Source: Actinomycetota bacterium (GTDB lineage: Bacteria; Actinomycetota; Actinomycetes; Streptosporangiales; Streptosporangiaceae). From it: DNA of 9,184 bases. The stretch is taken from NCBI GenBank assembly GCA_003140115.1, contig PLIQ01000447.1:1-9184 (forward strand). The letters are read 5' to 3'. The translations under genes were made by a program, and so were the position numbers. Below are positions 6,051 to 9,184 of this stretch, piece after piece. The notes under the pieces were generated by a model that was not told where the DNA came from, made no database searches, and was given only the letters and a program-made list of their open reading frames with translations. How positions within the stretch are numbered: position 1 is the stretch's first letter; each line of letters opens with the position of its first letter.

Positions 6051-6455
6051 ATGACCATGACCACGATCGCGCCGCCCCGTCCGACCGAAATCCCCGGGCT
6101 CCCCGTCCGCCTGACCGCGGGTCCGGCCGCGGTGGCCGAAGCCCGCCGCCAGGTCCGCGCGGCCCTGCACCTGTGGCGCGCCCCGGTCGACCCGGACATC
6201 GCGGTCCTGCTGGCCAGCGACCTGGTCACGAACGCCATCCGCCACCAGCCGGGCGGCACGATCACGCTCGGCGTGCGGTGCGCTCCCGGCGGGCTCCGCG
6301 TCGACGTGCACGGCAGCGTCGACGTGCACGGCGCCATCGGGCCGGACCTGATCTTGGTCCGGACCCTCTCCGACGAATGGGGCTGCTACCCCACTCCCGC
6401 GGGTCAGGCGGTGTACTTCACGCTCGCCTGCCAGCGTGACGGCGGGGACGAGTGA
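6051..6455 (+). CDS. RsbW-like GHKL ATPase-domain protein with degenerate nucleotide-binding boxes
   Basis: This 134-residue protein matches the histidine-kinase-like ATPase domain of the RsbW/SpoIIAB type common in actinobacteria. The helix VDPDIAVLLASDLVTNAIRHQ (46-66) contains the N-box with N61, and the C-terminal end ILVRTLSDEWGCYPTPAGQAVYFTL (101-125) is the usual closing segment. Between them the family normally has a VxVxD box and a GGRGL glycine box. Here the first reads VDVHGSVDVHG (84-94) with Gly or His where the Asp should be, and the second is reduced to IGPDL (96-100). ATP binding or kinase activity is therefore doubtful, while the protein-binding surface may remain. Start ATG 6051 has AAGGA six bases upstream; a longer version to 5904 has no good ribosome site and adds unrelated residues. 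It is coupled to the next gene. Intact homologues are anti-sigma factors or kinases of STAS proteins; the partner here is unknown. Confidence 0.85.
   Translation: MTMTTIAPPRPTEIPGLPVRLTAGPAAVAEARRQVRAALHLWRAPVDPDIAVLLASDLVTNAIRHQPGGTITLGVRCAPGGLRVDVHGSVDVHGAIGPDLILVRTLSDEWGCYPTPAGQAVYFTLACQRDGGDE
6298..6332 (+). repeat. 18-bp tandem duplication inside the ATPase-like gene
   Basis: GCGTCGACGTGCACGGC occurs at 6298-6314 and again at 6316-6332, identical over 17 bases with an 18-bp period. It encodes the doubled peptide VDVHGS/VDVHGA (residues 84-95). Because 18 is a multiple of three the frame is kept. It lies at the position where the family carries its ATP-contacting Asp. Confidence 0.92.
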
Positions 6456-6457
6456 CC

Positions 6458-7210
6458 ATGACCATTCACGCCCCGTCCGACACCACGTCGTTCGACGCCT
6501 GCCTGCGGCTGTTCGAGCGCTACCCGCTGGCGGTCGCGCGGCACTCGGCGGACGGCGGGTACCTGTCGATGGCCCTGGTCAACCGCGCCGCCGGGCAGGC
6601 CGGCTTCCTGGTGCTGACCCAGGCCCGCGAGGACTTGTTCGTCATCCGCTCCTGGGACCGCGACGACGGGTTGTACCAGGGCATCCGGCCGGGAGAACCG
6701 GTGTCGAGCACGATCCACCAGCTGATCACGGCCAGCATGCCGATTCCGCGCGACGGCGCGCTGCTCGGCTGGATCACCCACCGCCAGGTGACCGTGATGC
6801 TGGCTACCTACGCCCGGCAGCAGGCGCCCTGGGATGCCCCGGTCCCGGCCCCCGACCTCCGGGTCATGCCGATGGTCGGCACCAGCGAACTGCTGCACTG
6901 GCCGCCGTTCACCGCCAGCCCGCTCGACGACGGGCGGCTGTGGCAGTACGTCGAGTGGGGCGAGATCGTGGACATCGGCCCCCTGGTGGCCCGCAACGCA
7001 GGACGCGCGTTCTGGATCCCGGCCGCGGACCGGCGCGGCGCCCGGCACGGCTGCGTGGTGATCAAGGACAACCTGGTGGCCGACGAGTACTGGCTGCCGG
7101 CCGGCGTCTATCTGGACCACTGGACGCTGCGCGAGGGTCTGGCGGCCCCGTCCGCCGGCGAACTGCTCGCCTTCCCCGGCGTGACGGACCTGGCCCATCG
7201 CGTCCGCTGA
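6458..7210 (+). CDS. Conserved-looking protein of unknown family, coupled to the RsbW-like gene
   Basis: The 250-residue protein has no signal peptide or membrane helix, so it is likely cytoplasmic. It is rich in Trp and mixed in alpha/beta character, with only two cysteines (in FDACLRL near the start and HGCVVIKDN near residue 204). Segments such as YLSMALVNRAAGQAGFLVLTQ, EDLFVIRSWDRDDGLYQG, LWQYVEWGEIVDIGPLVARN and DEYWLPAGVYLDHWTL look like real globular sequence, but no family or catalytic motif was recognised. Two starts compete. GTG 6452 overlaps the previous stop by four bases but lies only three bases after GGGGA (6444-6448). ATG 6458 lies nine bases after it and is preferred. Either way, translation is probably coupled to the ATPase-like gene, suggesting that the two products act together. 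A hairpin after the stop probably ends the operon. Confidence 0.82.
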   Translation: MTIHAPSDTTSFDACLRLFERYPLAVARHSADGGYLSMALVNRAAGQAGFLVLTQAREDLFVIRSWDRDDGLYQGIRPGEPVSSTIHQLITASMPIPRDGALLGWITHRQVTVMLATYARQQAPWDAPVPAPDLRVMPMVGTSELLHWPPFTASPLDDGRLWQYVEWGEIVDIGPLVARNAGRAFWIPAADRRGARHGCVVIKDNLVADEYWLPAGVYLDHWTLREGLAAPSAGELLAFPGVTDLAHRVR

Positions 7211-7213
7211 CCG

Positions 7214-7240
7214 CCCGGCCGCTAGCCCGGCCGCTAGCGC
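7214..7240 (+). terminator. 12-bp tandem repeat forming a terminator-like hairpin
   Basis: CCCGGCCGCTAG is present twice in perfect tandem (7214-7225 and 7226-7237), starting four bases after the stop of the 250-residue protein. CGCTAGC (7220-7226) can pair with GCTAGCG (7233-7239) around a CCGGCC loop. Position and GC content fit a terminator without a T tract for the two-gene operon; the repeat may simply be slippage-generated. Confidence 0.45.
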
Positions 7241-7322
7241 TGCCGCCCTCGCTGGTGGTTAATTGTTGGTGTCAGCGACATATCACGTTCAGCTCATAGA
7301 TGAAGTCAGGCCGCCCGCCCGG

Positions 7323-7337
7323 TATCGTCCCTAAGTG
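7323..7337 (+). promoter_or_regulatory. Candidate -10 element for leaderless transcription of the 72-residue gene
   Basis: TATCGT (7323-7328) fits the TAnnnT pattern of actinobacterial -10 boxes. Seven bases further on is position 7335, two bases before the GTG start at 7337. No Shine-Dalgarno sequence precedes the GTG, which suits a leaderless mRNA. The -35 region (ATGAAG at 7300-7305, 17-bp spacer) is poor. The prediction is moderate to weak. Confidence 0.4.
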
Positions 7338-7555
7338 TGGAGGACGTGATCCTGGCCGGCGATGTCGACGTAGGCGACGTTATCGTGCTGCCCGCCGCCG
7401 ACGAGTCAGTCCTCGTCACCCGGGTGCGCTACGGCCACGGCGGGCTTATCTTCACGGTGACCCCGGCCGACGGCGAGTTCCCGGAAGAAGAGCGGCACGT
7501 AACCGTGACCACCGAAGTCCGCCTCCGCAAGCGCGGGCGCGACCTGGCCCGCTAG
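7337..7555 (+). CDS. Small acidic-then-basic protein of 72 residues, function unknown
   Basis: The protein starts MEDVILAGDVDVGDVIVLPAAD and alternates short beta strands (VLVTRVRY, LIFTVTPAD, HVTVTTEVRL), ending in a basic tail RKRGRDLAR. The pattern D-V-x-V-G-D-x-V-x-L-P near the start and a closing V-x-x-R-x-G-R suggest a small SH3-like barrel, similar to unnamed small proteins seen in actinobacteria; this is recalled resemblance only. The first half is acidic and the C-terminus strongly basic, so nucleic-acid contact is possible but unproven. GTG 7337 is chosen as the longest start and fits a leaderless transcript. GTG 7346 is the alternative, but its GGAGG (7339-7343) is only two bases away, too close. 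It stands alone between the two-gene operon and transketolase. Confidence 0.68.
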   Translation: MEDVILAGDVDVGDVIVLPAADESVLVTRVRYGHGGLIFTVTPADGEFPEEERHVTVTTEVRLRKRGRDLAR

Positions 7556-7676
7556 CGTCACCAACCTCCGACGCCGGCCGGCCGCCGCGAATCCGCCAGT
7601 GTTTGACTATGACCAGGCGGGTACGGGAGTCTCGGAACCCGCTCTGACCGCCGCCCCGCGCTTCCTGGAGGTTGTC
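7556..7676 (+). promoter_or_regulatory. Upstream region and ribosome binding site of the transketolase gene
   Basis: This 121-bp gap should hold the transketolase promoter. TTGACT (7603-7608) is a good -35-like hexamer, but no TAnnnT lies 16-19 bases later, so the promoter is only tentative. GGAGG (7667-7671) lies five bases before GTG 7677 and fixes the start. Confidence 0.45.
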
Positions 7677-9184
7677 GTGCCGACTCCAACCACCAACGTC
7701 GATCTTGCCCTGGCCGCCGAACTCGCCCAGCAGTTGCGGGTGGACTCGATCCGGTCGAGTACCTCGGCCGGGTCCGGCCATCCGACCTCCAGCATGTCCG
7801 CCGCCGACCTGCTGGCCGTCCTGGTCGGCCGGCACCTGCGCTATGACTGGGACGAGCCGCGCCACCCGGGCAACGACCACCTGATCTTCTCCAAGGGCCA
7901 CGCCTCGCCGCTGCTGTACTCGGTCTACAAGGCGGTCGGGGTGGTGTCGGATGAGGAGCTGATGACCGGCTACCGGCGGTTCGGCTCCCGGCTGGAGGGG
8001 CACCCCACCCCGGTGCTGCCCTGGGTCGACGTGGCGACCGGGTCGCTGGGGCAGGGCCTGCCCGACGGGGTGGGCGTGGCGCTGGCCGGGAAGTACCTCG
8101 ACGAGCTGCCGTACCGCGTCTGGGTGCTGTGCGGCGACAGCGAGATGGCCGAGGGCTCCATCTGGGAGGCGCTGGACAAGGCGTCGTATTACAAGCTGTC
8201 CAACCTGATCGCGATGGTCGACGTCAACCGGCTGGGCCAGCGCGGCCCGACCGACCTGAGCTGGGACACCGACACCTACGCGGCCCGCGCGGCGGCGTTC
8301 GGCGCGCGCGTGTTCGTCATCGACGGCCACGACGTCGCGGCGATCGACGAGGCGCTGGCCGAGGCGGGCGACCTGAGCGGCCATCAGCCGTCCGTCATCG
8401 TGGCCCGCACTCGCAAGGGCCGGGGTTTTTCTGAGGTCGAGGACCGCGAAGACTGGCACGGCAAGCCCCTGCCGGAACATATGGCCGAACGGGCCGTGGT
8501 GGAACTCGGCGGCGAACGCCACTTGCTGGTCCGTGGTCCGCGCCCGGCCAAGGCCGGCAAGTCCCGGCCCGCCGCCAACGGCGCCGACGTCAAGCTGCCC
8601 GCCTACCAGCTCGGCCAGAAGGTGGCCACCCGCCGGGCCTACGGCGACGCGCTGGCCGCGCTCGGCGCCCGCCTCGACGTGGTGGCCATGGACGGCGAGG
8701 TGAGCAACTCGACCTTCGCTGATGAGTTCGCCAAGGCCTACCCCGAGCGGTACTTCGAGATGTTCATCGCCGAGCAGCAGCTGGTCGCGGCCGCGGTCGG
8801 CATCGCCGTGCGCGGCTACCGGCCGTTCGCGTCCACCTTCGCCGCGTTCTTCACCCGGGCCTACGATTTCATCCGGATGGCGGCCATCTCCCAGGCCAGC
8901 ATCCGCCTGGTCGGCTCGCACGCCGGCGTGGAAATCGGCGCCGACGGCCCGTCCCAGATGGCGCTGGAGGACCTGGCCATGCTCCGCGCGGTGCACGGTT
9001 CGACCGTGCTGTACCCGTCCGACGCGACCAGCGCCGCCGCCCTGACCGCGGCCATGGCCGACCTGGAGGGCATCTCCTACATGCGGACCACCCGCGGCGC
9101 CTACCCGGTGCTGTACGACGCCGGGGAGAGCTTCCCGGTCGGCGGCTCCAAGGTGCTGCGGGAGAGCGGCGCCGACCAGGTGAC
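7677..9184 (+). CDS. tkt: Transketolase of the short, animal-like type (3' end outside window)
   Basis: Transketolase (EC 2.2.1.1) moves two-carbon ketol units between sugar phosphates in the non-oxidative pentose phosphate pathway, using thiamine diphosphate and a divalent metal, in the cytoplasm. The 502 visible codons cover the diphosphate-binding domain and most of the pyrimidine-binding domain. Seen: GSGHPTS with H35, SKGHASP with H75, DVATGSLGQGL (118-128), the cofactor motif GDSE (153-156) to N184 in VNRLGQ, WHGKPLP with H261, NSTFADEF (344-351), catalytic IAEQ with E366, and GSHAGVEIGADGPSQMALEDLAM (413-435). These follow the human enzyme's order and spacing closely. Expected full length is about 615-625 residues, so roughly 115-120 are missing. 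GTG 7677 has GGAGG five bases upstream. The cofactor motif has Ser155 where the human enzyme has Gly. The downstream gene is not visible. Confidence 0.96.
   Translation, partial: MPTPTTNVDLALAAELAQQLRVDSIRSSTSAGSGHPTSSMSAADLLAVLVGRHLRYDWDEPRHPGNDHLIFSKGHASPLLYSVYKAVGVVSDEELMTGYRRFGSRLEGHPTPVLPWVDVATGSLGQGLPDGVGVALAGKYLDELPYRVWVLCGDSEMAEGSIWEALDKASYYKLSNLIAMVDVNRLGQRGPTDLSWDTDTYAARAAAFGARVFVIDGHDVAAIDEALAEAGDLSGHQPSVIVARTRKGRGFSEVEDREDWHGKPLPEHMAERAVVELGGERHLLVRGPRPAKAGKSRPAANGADVKLPAYQLGQKVATRRAYGDALAALGARLDVVAMDGEVSNSTFADEFAKAYPERYFEMFIAEQQLVAAAVGIAVRGYRPFASTFAAFFTRAYDFIRMAAISQASIRLVGSHAGVEIGADGPSQMALEDLAMLRAVHGSTVLYPSDATSAAALTAAMADLEGISYMRTTRGAYPVLYDAGESFPVGGSKVLRESGADQV

Noticed and set aside
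5873..6337. N-terminal extension of the secreted-protein frame by up to 155 residues
   Set aside because: It would run antisense through the RsbW-like gene and place the signal peptide in the interior; ATG 5872 has a G-rich ribosome site and a proper signal peptide.
7452..8996. Minus-strand open frame of 514 residues opposite transketolase
   Set aside because: It lies entirely antisense to a clear transketolase and its sequence is the repetitive Arg/Gly/Val/His type expected of a shadow frame.

Overview
The window reads as chromosomal DNA of a high-GC Gram-positive actinomycete. G/C dominates third codon positions, GTG starts are used three times (LuxR-type regulator, small protein, transketolase), and the gene families are ones common in actinobacteria: a DUF222/13E12-type HNH protein, a very large LuxR-type ATPase regulator, a STAS anti-anti-sigma protein and an RsbW-like ATPase. 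The genus cannot be named from sequence alone. No rRNA, tRNA, CRISPR array or insertion sequence was found.

Layout. (1) 1-360, +: C-terminal part of a DUF222/HNH endonuclease-like protein. (2) 557-1195, +: single-pass membrane protein with an extracytoplasmic beta-rich domain; its early codons carry five CTAG tetranucleotides at exact 6-bp spacing, ending in a perfect 24-bp palindrome. (3) 1446-1796, +: STAS anti-sigma-factor antagonist, with a hairpin over its ribosome binding site. (4) 1848-4349, -: 833-residue LuxR-family regulator with NTPase, helical-repeat and HTH regions; it converges on the STAS gene, and its leader contains a G-quadruplex-type motif. (5) 4664-5872, -: secreted protein with a signal peptide, six cysteines and beta-propeller-like blocks, followed by a terminator-like hairpin. 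(6) A divergent control region at 5873-6050 with inverted and direct copies of a 10-bp motif. (7) 6051-6455 and 6458-7210, +: a small RsbW-like GHKL ATPase with degenerate nucleotide-binding boxes, coupled to a 250-residue protein of unknown family. (8) 7337-7555, +: a 72-residue, probably leaderless small protein. (9) 7677-9184, +: a transketolase of the animal-like short type, cut by the window end.

How the genes might work together. Two parts of a partner-switching signalling pathway are present, a STAS antagonist with an intact phospho-acceptor Thr and an RsbW-like protein, but they lie 4.3 kb apart in separate transcripts and no sigma factor gene is present. The most unusual unit is the ATPase-like gene plus its coupled unknown partner. 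An 18-bp tandem duplication in the ATPase-like gene falls exactly where the family's ATP-contacting Asp box should be, so the protein may be a non-catalytic binding module. The divergent secreted protein shares its control region. A functional link among these three is inference. The transketolase is a central-metabolism gene and is probably unrelated to the signalling genes.
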